From Candidatus Obscuribacterium magneticum (lineage in GTDB: Bacteria; Elusimicrobiota; Elusimicrobia; F11), in assembly GCA_020523905.1 (NCBI GenBank), contig JAJAPZ010000004.1:35199-99198 (forward strand): DNA of 64,000 bases. The letters run 5' to 3'. The translations under genes and the position numbers were made by a program. This document shows positions 9,280 through 17,704 of this stretch, piece by piece. The notes below the pieces were generated by a model. It did not search any database and had not been told where the DNA came from. It saw nothing but the letters and a program-made list of their open reading frames with translations. The first letter of the stretch is position 1. Every line of letters begins with the position of its first letter.

Positions 9280-9657
9280 TCAGGGAGGTGGATGAGGCCC
9301 CTTCCGGCGGTGTTGGAATTTTTTCTCCATTTTGTCGAACTTGGCCTGTTGTTCGGGCGTCAGCTTTGTTCGGATTTCCGCCGCCGTTGCCTTCCGGATG
9401 GCTTCAAATTTGGGTCGGATGTCGGTCAGCAATTTTTCCGTCTGCTTGCGGCTCAAGGTTAGGATCGCCTTGATTTCTTCCTTTTGCTGCGGGTTCAGTC
9501 CCAGTTTGGAACTAAATCGCTTCAGAATCCGATCTTCGTGATTCCCCATCGGTATTCGTTTGAAATAATGCCAGGGTGATGCAAAGCGCCCCAGAAGGCC
9601 TCCGATCAAGAGTCCCACCAAAAGCGGTATGACCATTTGTTTAAGATTTAATTTCAT
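9280..9657 (-). CDS. Membrane-anchored Spy/CnrX-like metal-sensor protein (left-arm copy)
   Basis: Duplicate of 19146-19523. N-terminal membrane anchor and helical LTPEQQAKFDKM motif. The start overlaps the anti-sigma stop (ATGA). Confidence 0.82.
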   Translation of the reverse strand: MKLNLKQMVIPLLVGLLIGGLLGRFASPWHYFKRIPMGNHEDRILKRFSSKLGLNPQQKEEIKAILTLSRKQTEKLLTDIRPKFEAIRKATAAEIRTKLTPEQQAKFDKMEKKFQHRRKGPHPPP

Positions 9658-10121
9658 ATTTCCCCCATAACGTACCTTAGGATTTGGTCTTCACGGGCGA
9701 CATCGGCCGAGACGAGCCAATCGGAGGGTATATTTTCAGCTTTGTATTCAAAAAGGAGCGAGTCTAATGGCGCTTTCGGTTCCGGCATGGGAACCGTCAT
9801 GATAAATAAGAACCCAGCCACGGCCGCCCCAACAAAGGCCGGATAAAACCAGCGGTTCAAGGCCCGACGAAGCCCTCCTTGCTCTCGGACGTCGGCGGGT
9901 TCGAGACGTTCAATCCGAGCCATCACGCGGTGGACGAACTCTTCAGAAGAGGGAAGTTGAGGGGTCTTAAAAAACATATCCGTGGTTTTCTTCCATTCTT
10001 CTGCATTTGTCCGGCATTCGGCGCAGGCCTCCAGATGAGCGGTCACCTCGTGGCGCTCTCCGATCGACAACTCATTGTCGTCATAAGCGTCCAGCTTGTC
10101 TTTAATTTGATCGTGATCCAT
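9654..10121 (-). CDS. Zinc-finger anti-sigma factor (left-arm copy)
   Basis: Duplicate of 18682-19149. HxxxCxxC (His29, Cys33, Cys36) plus one membrane segment. The start at 10121 is chosen for its AGGAG site; the longer frame overlaps the sigma gene. Confidence 0.9.
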   Translation of the reverse strand: MDHDQIKDKLDAYDDNELSIGERHEVTAHLEACAECRTNAEEWKKTTDMFFKTPQLPSSEEFVHRVMARIERLEPADVREQGGLRRALNRWFYPAFVGAAVAGFLFIMTVPMPEPKAPLDSLLFEYKAENIPSDWLVSADVAREDQILRYVMGEI

Positions 10122-10138
10122 ACGCTTTCTCCTGTCTT

Positions 10139-10711
10139 CTATTGGACGATCTTGGACCCTAAAAAGTGTCGGGCCTTTTCCCTGAGCTCCTGCCGGGCCC
10201 GGCGCAAACGCGCTTTTACCGCGTCCAGCGTGCATCTTAAATAGGACGCCATTTCTTCATACGTGAAGCCCCCCACCTCTCGCAAAGCCAGAATCTCCTT
10301 GTAGTCCGGGCTTAGTGTGGACATAACCTCATTGATAAGGTCCTGATAATCCTGGCTGGAAGGCTTTGTCCGATTGACGTCGAGGAGTTTCTCGCCTGTA
10401 TCGTGGCGGTCTTCTACGAGGTTGTCCAGCGAGTCCGTCTTTTGGCGCTTTTTTTTGCGCAGCAGATCCATGCAATGGTTGTGCGTAATACGATAAAGCC
10501 AGGTGGGAAAGGACGACTCGCCGTGAAATCCCGCGAGTGATTCATACGCCTTGATAAATACATCTTGGGCGGCATCTTCGGCCTCAACGGGATTCGCCAG
10601 AAGGACGAGGCAAGACCTCAGGACCTGCGCTTGATACCGGCGGACCAAGGTGGCATAAGAATCCCGGTTTCCCGAGAGGACGGCCCGAACAATCTTGTCA
10701 TCATCAGTCAT
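10139..10711 (-). CDS. ECF-family RNA polymerase sigma factor (left-arm copy)
   Basis: Duplicate of 18092-18664. Region 2 motif DAAQDVFIKAYESL and a region 4 helix-turn-helix ending LRRARQELR. Confidence 0.95.
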   Translation of the reverse strand: MTDDDKIVRAVLSGNRDSYATLVRRYQAQVLRSCLVLLANPVEAEDAAQDVFIKAYESLAGFHGESSFPTWLYRITHNHCMDLLRKKKRQKTDSLDNLVEDRHDTGEKLLDVNRTKPSSQDYQDLINEVMSTLSPDYKEILALREVGGFTYEEMASYLRCTLDAVKARLRRARQELREKARHFLGSKIVQ

Positions 10712-10714
10712 TAT

Positions 10715-11098
10715 TCATTTCTTCTGGCGACCGAATTCTTGTATTTTTTCCTTCCGCTCCGCCTTCATCTCCGTGTACTTGGTTTTTTGGTCATTGTTGA
10801 GAGCGGCGGTGATTTGTTTGTCCGTGTCTTCCCGGATCGTTTTCATTTTTTCTGCGAAATCTTTCCGCAATTCATCTGTTTTTGTACGTTGGCTTTCCCA
10901 GGCGGCTTTAACCACCTTTTGTTGATCGCGCGAAAGGCGAAGTTTCTTCGTCAACATGTCGAGTCTTTTCTTGGTTCTTTCCTGCGTCTTTTCCTCAAAT
11001 TTATGCGCGCCGGGATTGCCCGGGCGTTCCGCCGTTAGGGGAACGGAAATTTGAGATGTGAGCAAGAGAAAGGTTGTTATCATAGTGATGTTTTTCAT
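10715..11098 (-). CDS. Spy/CpxP-like periplasmic protein (left-arm copy)
   Basis: Duplicate of 17705-18088. Signal peptide and charged helical body. First gene of the sigma-factor operon, 3 bp before the sigma gene. Confidence 0.8.
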   Translation of the reverse strand: MKNITMITTFLLLTSQISVPLTAERPGNPGAHKFEEKTQERTKKRLDMLTKKLRLSRDQQKVVKAAWESQRTKTDELRKDFAEKMKTIREDTDKQITAALNNDQKTKYTEMKAERKEKIQEFGRQKK

Positions 11099-11166
11099 GG
11101 GATTTAGACTCCTTTTTGAATTTCTATCGTCAATGAGATGCTACAATATCGGGTGCCTCCAACCCT

Positions 11167-11195
11167 ATAGACGCTGGAAGACCTGAAAAAGTGTC
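11167..11195 (-). promoter_or_regulatory. ECF-type promoter for the sigma-factor operon (left arm)
   Basis: On the minus strand, GACACTT (11189-11195), 16-nt spacer, GTCTAT (11167-11172). It mirrors the promoter of the divergent tolC operon. Confidence 0.65.
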
Positions 11196-11208
11196 TGAAT
11201 AATAATGC

Positions 11209-11237
11209 GACACTTTTGGGAACGAACAACCGTCTAA
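11209..11237 (+). promoter_or_regulatory. ECF-type promoter for the tolC-macA-macB operon (left arm)
   Basis: GACACTT (11209-11215), 16-nt spacer, GTCTAA (11232-11237). The -35 half forms a 9-bp inverted repeat (AAAAGTGTC/GACACTTTT, 13-nt spacer) with the -35 of the opposite promoter. Confidence 0.65.
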
Positions 11238-11247
11238 TAAGTATCTT

Positions 11248-12540
11248 ATGAAGAATAAATTGACCCATTGGATTCATCGTGTCCGCCGCTCTAGCGTTGT
11301 ATTGATATTCATGGTTCTTGTGCCTGTTGTGTGGGGGGCGGAGGAACAGAAAAGTCCTTTGACGTGGGCGGACTGCGTTCTCATCGCGTCGCAGAAAAAC
11401 CCGGATCTCCGGGCTGCTCAGAAAAATCTGGCGGCTTCAAAAGCCAGTTATTACGGCAGTTTTAACGGGTATTCCCCTCAAATCACTCTTTCCAATACGT
11501 ACAGCGATTCGGATTCACACAATCCCGATTCACGCTGGGGGGCCCAAGGGACCGCCAGCATGAATTTCTTCAATCCGACAACCAACGCCTCCATCCGGTC
11601 CGCTTCCGCTTCCTTAAGACAAGCCGAGGCCAGTGTGCGGATTGCCTCTGCCAACCTGCGGTTTTCCTTAAAACAAGCCTTTGCCGATCTCCTTTTCGCC
11701 CAGGAAAAGGTCCGGGTGGCGGAAAAGATTTTGGATCTGCGCATGGACAATTCCAAAATGGTCACTCTCAGCTACGAATCCGGCCGCGAGTCCAAAGGAA
11801 ATATGTTGAGAGCCCAGGCGGAACTCCGCCAAGCACAAGCCGATCTGGCGAGTGCGCATCGCGATATGCGTTCGTCTCAACAGGACCTCGGCCGCCAACT
11901 GGGCTTGGATGAGTTCGCCGCCGTGACCGCCACCGGAACTCTGGCCACAGCTCCCCTGCCGGAACTTCCCAACACATCCCTCCTGGTGGATCAAACCCCT
12001 CCGGTGGCCCAGCTTGAAGCAGCCCTGGAAATCGCCAGGGCCGGTTTGCAGTCGGCCCGGAGCCAGTTGTGGCCGTTCCTCTCCGGTCAATACTCGCGAA
12101 GCGTCAATGGCAAAGACGAATTTCCGAACGACACCTATCAATGGAACGCTTCCATCGGCTTGAGTTACAGGCTTTTTGGAGGCGGCATCACCTCCGTTTA
12201 TTACGCGGCCTCCGCCGCCCGCCGGAATCTGGAACAGGCGGCAGAAAACCTGCGTTCCACCCGCAACCAGGTTCGCTCGAACCTCGAATCCGGTTGGGCC
12301 CATCTGGCCGACGGGATCGATCAGGTCCAGGTCCAGAAGCAATTTCTGGAGGCGGGCCAGCAGAGGAACAAGGAGGCCCACGTTCGCTACACCAGCGGCC
12401 TTATCTCTTTTGAGGATTGGGAATTGGCCGTGACCGATTTTGTCAACTCTGAGAAAAGTGCCATTCAATCGGCGCATGATGCGCTGGTCGCCGAAGCCCA
12501 GTGGGAACAGGCTCTCGGGAAACCTTTGGAGGAGAAATGA
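11248..12540 (+). CDS. TolC-family outer-membrane efflux protein (left-arm copy)
   Basis: Duplicate of 16263-17555. Signal peptide, then two long-helix OEP repeats. Confidence 0.9.
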   Translation: MKNKLTHWIHRVRRSSVVLIFMVLVPVVWGAEEQKSPLTWADCVLIASQKNPDLRAAQKNLAASKASYYGSFNGYSPQITLSNTYSDSDSHNPDSRWGAQGTASMNFFNPTTNASIRSASASLRQAEASVRIASANLRFSLKQAFADLLFAQEKVRVAEKILDLRMDNSKMVTLSYESGRESKGNMLRAQAELRQAQADLASAHRDMRSSQQDLGRQLGLDEFAAVTATGTLATAPLPELPNTSLLVDQTPPVAQLEAALEIARAGLQSARSQLWPFLSGQYSRSVNGKDEFPNDTYQWNASIGLSYRLFGGGITSVYYAASAARRNLEQAAENLRSTRNQVRSNLESGWAHLADGIDQVQVQKQFLEAGQQRNKEAHVRYTSGLISFEDWELAVTDFVNSEKSAIQSAHDALVAEAQWEQALGKPLEEK

Positions 12541-13568
12541 AAAGAAAAAAACGGTTTGTATGGATTGTCATGGCCGCGCTGATCGCCGGCGGCTTTTCTT
12601 TTTGGATTGTTCATAAAAAAGATGTGAAAAACGAACGCGCTGAAATGCGTCGTTTGGTCGCGGCCACGGAAGGCCCCATCGAAGAGACGGTGGAAGCCAC
12701 GGGCGAGGTCTCTCCCTTGAATCGGGTCGAAATAAAACCCCCCATCCAGGGACGTATTGAAAAGCTTCTGGTTGATGAAGGAGAAAACGTGAAAGCCGGC
12801 GAAATCATGGCATGGATGAGTTCGAGCGACCGGGCGGCCATCCTGGATGCCGCCCGGGCCAAGGGATTGGACGAACTCAAACGGTGGGAAGACACGTATA
12901 AACCGACGCCGATCATCGCTCCTTTGTCCGGTGTCGTCATCCTGCGCAATGTCGTCGTGGGGCAGACGGTGGACTTGTCGATCGTTCTCTACGCGCTTTC
13001 CGATAGGCTGATCGTTGTCGCCAACGTCGACGAAGCCGACATCGGTCTCGTGCACATCGGCATGCCGGCGCGCATTACCTTGGACGCCTACCCCGGACAA
13101 AGCATCGACGGCCGCGTTTTCAATATTTTGTATGAAGGGAAAAATGTGTCCAACGTCATCACCTACGATGTGAAAATTGAGCCTGCCCGTGTACCTCCCT
13201 TTTTCCGTTCGCAGATGACAGCCGACGTGAGTTTGATTATTGAAAAGCGGGAGAATGCCGTCTTGGTGCCGAGCCTGGCCATCAGCAACAATCGATCCGG
13301 AGGAAAACGGGTCATGGTGGAGGGGCCCGACGGGAAGCCGGTTCCCCGCGACGTCACCACCGGCATCGAAAACGGCGAGACCACGGAAATTGTCTCCGGT
13401 TTGAACGCCGGCGAATCGGTTTATATTTTTTCCAAACGTTATGTGCCCCAGTCGGCCGGCGCCTCAAGCCCGCTCATCATGGGGGGGCGGCCCCGAAGCG
13501 GAAGTAACCAACAGCCAACGGGCCAAGGCTCCACCCGGCAGGGGCAGGGTGGCCAACGTCCCCAATGA
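12537..13568 (+). CDS. macA: MacA/HlyD-type periplasmic adaptor (left-arm copy)
   Basis: Duplicate of 15235-16266. The ATG overlaps the tolC stop. Membrane anchor, lipoyl-like half-motifs and an unusually short helical hairpin. Confidence 0.88.
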   Translation: MKRKKRFVWIVMAALIAGGFSFWIVHKKDVKNERAEMRRLVAATEGPIEETVEATGEVSPLNRVEIKPPIQGRIEKLLVDEGENVKAGEIMAWMSSSDRAAILDAARAKGLDELKRWEDTYKPTPIIAPLSGVVILRNVVVGQTVDLSIVLYALSDRLIVVANVDEADIGLVHIGMPARITLDAYPGQSIDGRVFNILYEGKNVSNVITYDVKIEPARVPPFFRSQMTADVSLIIEKRENAVLVPSLAISNNRSGGKRVMVEGPDGKPVPRDVTTGIENGETTEIVSGLNAGESVYIFSKRYVPQSAGASSPLIMGGRPRSGSNQQPTGQGSTRQGQGGQRPQ

Positions 13569-13605
13569 TATGTCTCCAACGAATCTTTGCCGATTTAAAG
13601 GATGC

Positions 13606-13673
13606 TCTCCCCGCGAAGGCGGGGAGCCAGGCCGTGAACACCGGACTGGATCCCCGCCTTCGCGGGGATGACG
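13606..13673. repeat. Dispersed palindromic repeat between macA and macB ATPase gene (left arm)
   Basis: CTCCCCGCGAAGGCGGGGAG facing ATCCCCGCCTTCGCGGGGAT, separated by ~30 nt. Same family as 35091, 49261, 53698 and 61569. Confidence 0.85.
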
Positions 13674-13702
13674 AATGTTGAGGCATTTCCACACATTACT
13701 TT

Positions 13703-14572
13703 ATGTCCTTGATCGAACTTAAAAACATCAACCGTTCCTATCGGGTGGGGGGAAGCGAACTCCGTGTCCTAAAGGATATAACGCTGGATATCCAGGAAGG
13801 GGAGTTTGTGGCGATCATGGGGCCTTCGGGCTCCGGCAAGTCGACGCTCATGCAAATCCTGGGCCTCTTGGACCGCCCCACCAAAGGCAGCTACCGTCTC
13901 CTCGGCCACGATGTCTCACGCTTGACGGACGATGAAGGGGCGGCCCTCCGTTCCCGGACGATCGGCTTTATCTTCCAAATGTTTAACCTCCTTCCCCGGA
14001 CAACAACGTTGGATAACGTCATCCTTCCTTTGGTGTATTCCGGCGAGTCCCACCGGAAAGAGCGCGCTCTCGAACTGTTGAAAAAAGTCGGGTTGGAGGA
14101 CCGGACGACACACCGGCCGAACGAGCTCTCGGGCGGCCAGCAGCAGCGTGTGGCCATCGCCCGGGCTTTGGTCAACCAGCCCCGCATCATCTTTGCCGAC
14201 GAACCCACGGGAAATCTGGCCTCTGAGCAATCAAAGGAAATTATGGGATACCTCGAAGAACTCCACCAAAGCGGCATTACCGTCATTATGGTTACCCACG
14301 ATCCCGATATCGCCAAGCACGCGAAGAGGATCATCCACCTCAAAGACGGTTGTGTCGTGGGGGATGAGGGAAGGGGTCAAGTCGCGACATGCGACACGCC
14401 GCGGCGTGTCGCATGTCGCGACTTGACCCCTTCCCTCATCCCCCACGACACAACCGTCTTTGAGGTGGATGATCCTCTTCGCGTGCTTGGCGATATCGGG
14501 ATCGTGGGTAACCATAATGACGGTAATGCCGCTTTGGTGGAGTTCTTCGAGGTATCCCATAATTTCCTTTGA
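13703..14572 (+). CDS. MacB/LolD-type ABC ATPase, 3' end chimeric at palindrome axis (left-arm copy)
   Basis: Residues 1 to about 223 are a normal lipoprotein/macrolide-exporter-type ATPase (Walker A GPSGSGKST, signature LSGGQQQRVAIARAL, Walker B FADEPTGNL). From about 14373 the frame runs into the hairpin repeat and past the axis at 14401.5, so the last ~57 residues are antisense of the gene's own 3' part and not a natural C-terminus. The MacB-type permease expected next is absent because the sequence folds back. See the mirror copy 14231-15100. Confidence 0.85.
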   Translation: MSLIELKNINRSYRVGGSELRVLKDITLDIQEGEFVAIMGPSGSGKSTLMQILGLLDRPTKGSYRLLGHDVSRLTDDEGAALRSRTIGFIFQMFNLLPRTTTLDNVILPLVYSGESHRKERALELLKKVGLEDRTTHRPNELSGGQQQRVAIARALVNQPRIIFADEPTGNLASEQSKEIMGYLEELHQSGITVIMVTHDPDIAKHAKRIIHLKDGCVVGDEGRGQVATCDTPRRVACRDLTPSLIPHDTTVFEVDDPLRVLGDIGIVGNHNDGNAALVEFFEVSHNFL

Positions 14573-15100
14573 TTGCTCAGAGGCCAGATTTCCCGTGGGT
14601 TCGTCGGCAAAGATGATGCGGGGCTGGTTGACCAAAGCCCGGGCGATGGCCACACGCTGCTGCTGGCCGCCCGAGAGCTCGTTCGGCCGGTGTGTCGTCC
14701 GGTCCTCCAACCCGACTTTTTTCAACAGTTCGAGAGCGCGCTCTTTCCGGTGGGACTCGCCGGAATACACCAAAGGAAGGATGACGTTATCCAACGTTGT
14801 TGTCCGGGGAAGGAGGTTAAACATTTGGAAGATAAAGCCGATCGTCCGGGAACGGAGGGCCGCCCCTTCATCGTCCGTCAAGCGTGAGACATCGTGGCCG
14901 AGGAGACGGTAGCTGCCTTTGGTGGGGCGGTCCAAGAGGCCCAGGATTTGCATGAGCGTCGACTTGCCGGAGCCCGAAGGCCCCATGATCGCCACAAACT
15001 CCCCTTCCTGGATATCCAGCGTTATATCCTTTAGGACACGGAGTTCGCTTCCCCCCACCCGATAGGAACGGTTGATGTTTTTAAGTTCGATCAAGGACAT
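14231..15100 (-). CDS. MacB/LolD-type ABC ATPase, 3' end chimeric at palindrome axis (right-arm copy)
   Basis: Cytoplasmic nucleotide-binding subunit of a MacB/LolD-type transporter. Visible in order: Walker A GPSGSGKST near residue 40, Q-loop region FIFQMFNLLP, signature LSGGQQQRVAIARAL, Walker B IIFADEPTGNL and H-loop MVTHDPD. Such ATPases end near 225-250 residues, shortly after RIIHLKDG, so only bases 15100 to about 14431 are trustworthy; the rest is hairpin and antisense. It follows the adaptor gene 134 bp downstream with a palindromic repeat between. TolC-MacA-ATPase order indicates a tripartite efflux pump whose permease gene has been lost from view at the fold-back. Confidence 0.87.
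   Translation of the reverse strand: MSLIELKNINRSYRVGGSELRVLKDITLDIQEGEFVAIMGPSGSGKSTLMQILGLLDRPTKGSYRLLGHDVSRLTDDEGAALRSRTIGFIFQMFNLLPRTTTLDNVILPLVYSGESHRKERALELLKKVGLEDRTTHRPNELSGGQQQRVAIARALVNQPRIIFADEPTGNLASEQSKEIMGYLEELHQSGITVIMVTHDPDIAKHAKRIIHLKDGCVVGDEGRGQVATCDTPRRVACRDLTPSLIPHDTTVFEVDDPLRVLGDIGIVGNHNDGNAALVEFFEVSHNFL
14373..14430. repeat. 58-bp hairpin repeat at the axis of the giant palindrome
   Basis: GGGGTCAAGTCGCGACATGC.. reads inward from both sides to a CGCCG|CGGCG centre. The first 24 bases of each arm equal the arms of the hairpin at 5819-5910, which has a real 40-nt loop, so this was probably a member of that family just after the ATPase gene. A perfectly self-complementary stretch like this is a natural place for an assembler, polymerase or read to fold back. 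Confidence 0.9.
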
Positions 15101-15129
15101 AAAGTAATGTGTGGAAATGCCTCAACATT

Positions 15130-15197
15130 CGTCATCCCCGCGAAGGCGGGGATCCAGTCCGGTGTTCACGGCCTGGCTCCCCGCCTTCGCGGGGAGA
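15130..15197. repeat. Dispersed palindromic repeat between macA and macB ATPase gene (right arm)
   Basis: Mirror of 13606-13673: GGGGATGACGAATG-side arm and CTCCCCGCCTTCGCGGGGAG-side arm of the GCGAAGGCGGGG family. Intercistronic, possibly transcribed as a hairpin within the efflux operon mRNA. Confidence 0.85.
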
Positions 15198-15234
15198 GCA
15201 TCCTTTAAATCGGCAAAGATTCGTTGGAGACATA

Positions 15235-16266
15235 TCATTGGGGACGTTGGCCACCCTGCCCCTGCCGGGTGGAGCCTTGGCCCGTTGGCTGTTGGTTACT
15301 TCCGCTTCGGGGCCGCCCCCCCATGATGAGCGGGCTTGAGGCGCCGGCCGACTGGGGCACATAACGTTTGGAAAAAATATAAACCGATTCGCCGGCGTTC
15401 AAACCGGAGACAATTTCCGTGGTCTCGCCGTTTTCGATGCCGGTGGTGACGTCGCGGGGAACCGGCTTCCCGTCGGGCCCCTCCACCATGACCCGTTTTC
15501 CTCCGGATCGATTGTTGCTGATGGCCAGGCTCGGCACCAAGACGGCATTCTCCCGCTTTTCAATAATCAAACTCACGTCGGCTGTCATCTGCGAACGGAA
15601 AAAGGGAGGTACACGGGCAGGCTCAATTTTCACATCGTAGGTGATGACGTTGGACACATTTTTCCCTTCATACAAAATATTGAAAACGCGGCCGTCGATG
15701 CTTTGTCCGGGGTAGGCGTCCAAGGTAATGCGCGCCGGCATGCCGATGTGCACGAGACCGATGTCGGCTTCGTCGACGTTGGCGACAACGATCAGCCTAT
15801 CGGAAAGCGCGTAGAGAACGATCGACAAGTCCACCGTCTGCCCCACGACGACATTGCGCAGGATGACGACACCGGACAAAGGAGCGATGATCGGCGTCGG
15901 TTTATACGTGTCTTCCCACCGTTTGAGTTCGTCCAATCCCTTGGCCCGGGCGGCATCCAGGATGGCCGCCCGGTCGCTCGAACTCATCCATGCCATGATT
16001 TCGCCGGCTTTCACGTTTTCTCCTTCATCAACCAGAAGCTTTTCAATACGTCCCTGGATGGGGGGTTTTATTTCGACCCGATTCAAGGGAGAGACCTCGC
16101 CCGTGGCTTCCACCGTCTCTTCGATGGGGCCTTCCGTGGCCGCGACCAAACGACGCATTTCAGCGCGTTCGTTTTTCACATCTTTTTTATGAACAATCCA
16201 AAAAGAAAAGCCGCCGGCGATCAGCGCGGCCATGACAATCCATACAAACCGTTTTTTTCTTTTCAT
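15235..16266 (-). CDS. macA: MacA/HlyD-type periplasmic adaptor of tripartite efflux pump
   Basis: 343-residue membrane-fusion protein linking an inner-membrane ABC pump to the TolC-type channel. One N-terminal membrane anchor (about residues 7-23), then IQGRIEKLLVDEGENVKAG, the first half of the lipoyl/barrel-sandwich domain, and the second half around IIAPLSGVVILRNVVVGQTV. Only ~35 residues separate the two halves, so the alpha-helical hairpin is very short compared with E. coli MacA. Beta-barrel and membrane-proximal domains follow, and the C-terminus is a low-complexity Gly/Gln/Arg tail. The start at 16266 overlaps the tolC stop (ATGA). The likely partner pump is MacB-like, judged from the next gene. 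The substrate is not evident; metal or envelope stress is suggested by the divergent sigma-factor operon. Confidence 0.88.
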   Translation of the reverse strand: MKRKKRFVWIVMAALIAGGFSFWIVHKKDVKNERAEMRRLVAATEGPIEETVEATGEVSPLNRVEIKPPIQGRIEKLLVDEGENVKAGEIMAWMSSSDRAAILDAARAKGLDELKRWEDTYKPTPIIAPLSGVVILRNVVVGQTVDLSIVLYALSDRLIVVANVDEADIGLVHIGMPARITLDAYPGQSIDGRVFNILYEGKNVSNVITYDVKIEPARVPPFFRSQMTADVSLIIEKRENAVLVPSLAISNNRSGGKRVMVEGPDGKPVPRDVTTGIENGETTEIVSGLNAGESVYIFSKRYVPQSAGASSPLIMGGRPRSGSNQQPTGQGSTRQGQGGQRPQ

Positions 16267-17555
16267 TTCTCCTCCAAAGGTTTCCCGAGAGCCTGTTCCC
16301 ACTGGGCTTCGGCGACCAGCGCATCATGCGCCGATTGAATGGCACTTTTCTCAGAGTTGACAAAATCGGTCACGGCCAATTCCCAATCCTCAAAAGAGAT
16401 AAGGCCGCTGGTGTAGCGAACGTGGGCCTCCTTGTTCCTCTGCTGGCCCGCCTCCAGAAATTGCTTCTGGACCTGGACCTGATCGATCCCGTCGGCCAGA
16501 TGGGCCCAACCGGATTCGAGGTTCGAGCGAACCTGGTTGCGGGTGGAACGCAGGTTTTCTGCCGCCTGTTCCAGATTCCGGCGGGCGGCGGAGGCCGCGT
16601 AATAAACGGAGGTGATGCCGCCTCCAAAAAGCCTGTAACTCAAGCCGATGGAAGCGTTCCATTGATAGGTGTCGTTCGGAAATTCGTCTTTGCCATTGAC
16701 GCTTCGCGAGTATTGACCGGAGAGGAACGGCCACAACTGGCTCCGGGCCGACTGCAAACCGGCCCTGGCGATTTCCAGGGCTGCTTCAAGCTGGGCCACC
16801 GGAGGGGTTTGATCCACCAGGAGGGATGTGTTGGGAAGTTCCGGCAGGGGAGCTGTGGCCAGAGTTCCGGTGGCGGTCACGGCGGCGAACTCATCCAAGC
16901 CCAGTTGGCGGCCGAGGTCCTGTTGAGACGAACGCATATCGCGATGCGCACTCGCCAGATCGGCTTGTGCTTGGCGGAGTTCCGCCTGGGCTCTCAACAT
17001 ATTTCCTTTGGACTCGCGGCCGGATTCGTAGCTGAGAGTGACCATTTTGGAATTGTCCATGCGCAGATCCAAAATCTTTTCCGCCACCCGGACCTTTTCC
17101 TGGGCGAAAAGGAGATCGGCAAAGGCTTGTTTTAAGGAAAACCGCAGGTTGGCAGAGGCAATCCGCACACTGGCCTCGGCTTGTCTTAAGGAAGCGGAAG
17201 CGGACCGGATGGAGGCGTTGGTTGTCGGATTGAAGAAATTCATGCTGGCGGTCCCTTGGGCCCCCCAGCGTGAATCGGGATTGTGTGAATCCGAATCGCT
17301 GTACGTATTGGAAAGAGTGATTTGAGGGGAATACCCGTTAAAACTGCCGTAATAACTGGCTTTTGAAGCCGCCAGATTTTTCTGAGCAGCCCGGAGATCC
17401 GGGTTTTTCTGCGACGCGATGAGAACGCAGTCCGCCCACGTCAAAGGACTTTTCTGTTCCTCCGCCCCCCACACAACAGGCACAAGAACCATGAATATCA
17501 ATACAACGCTAGAGCGGCGGACACGATGAATCCAATGGGTCAATTTATTCTTCAT
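16263..17555 (-). CDS. TolC-family outer-membrane efflux channel
   Basis: 430-residue outer-membrane/periplasmic channel protein (OEP family). A cleavable leader ends near VVWGAEEQ. The mature protein opens with LTWADCVLIASQKNPDLRAA, the usual start of TolC-type repeats, and has long Ala/Gln-rich amphipathic helices interrupted by beta-strand segments such as YSPQITLSNTYSDS and ASIGLSYRLFGGG. It heads the operon tolC-macA-macB ATPase and is read divergently from the ECF sigma operon. An ECF-type promoter ends 10 bp upstream of the ATG, so leader and promoter are very close. Family assignment is secure, transported substrate unknown. Confidence 0.9.
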   Translation of the reverse strand: MKNKLTHWIHRVRRSSVVLIFMVLVPVVWGAEEQKSPLTWADCVLIASQKNPDLRAAQKNLAASKASYYGSFNGYSPQITLSNTYSDSDSHNPDSRWGAQGTASMNFFNPTTNASIRSASASLRQAEASVRIASANLRFSLKQAFADLLFAQEKVRVAEKILDLRMDNSKMVTLSYESGRESKGNMLRAQAELRQAQADLASAHRDMRSSQQDLGRQLGLDEFAAVTATGTLATAPLPELPNTSLLVDQTPPVAQLEAALEIARAGLQSARSQLWPFLSGQYSRSVNGKDEFPNDTYQWNASIGLSYRLFGGGITSVYYAASAARRNLEQAAENLRSTRNQVRSNLESGWAHLADGIDQVQVQKQFLEAGQQRNKEAHVRYTSGLISFEDWELAVTDFVNSEKSAIQSAHDALVAEAQWEQALGKPLEEK

Positions 17556-17565
17556 AAGATACTTA

Positions 17566-17594
17566 TTAGACGGTTGTTCGTTCCCAAAAGTGTC
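17566..17594 (-). promoter_or_regulatory. ECF-type promoter for tolC-macA-macB operon (right arm)
   Basis: Minus strand: GACACTT (17588-17594), 16-nt spacer, GTCTAA (17566-17571). The -35 resembles GGAACTT and the -10 TCTAA of RpoE/ECF promoters. The identical layout on the other strand at 17608-17636 supports it. The -10 is very close to the tolC ATG (17555), implying a short leader. Confidence 0.65.
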
Positions 17595-17607
17595 GCATTA
17601 TTATTCA

Positions 17608-17636
17608 GACACTTTTTCAGGTCTTCCAGCGTCTAT
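17608..17636 (+). promoter_or_regulatory. ECF-type autoregulatory promoter of the sigma-factor operon (right arm)
   Basis: GACACTT (17608-17614), 16-nt spacer, GTCTAT (17631-17636), 68 bp before the first gene. Together with the divergent promoter it builds a 9-bp inverted repeat with a 13-nt centre, so one sigma factor could drive both directions. Inference from sequence pattern only. Confidence 0.65.
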
Positions 17637-17704
17637 AGGGTTGGAGGCACCCGATATTGTAGCATCTCATTGACGATAGAAATTCAAAAAGGAGTCTAAA
17701 TCCC

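Noticed and set aside
14373-14572. Novel C-terminal domain of the ABC ATPase
   Set aside because: These residues are hairpin repeat and antisense of the gene itself, created by the palindrome axis.
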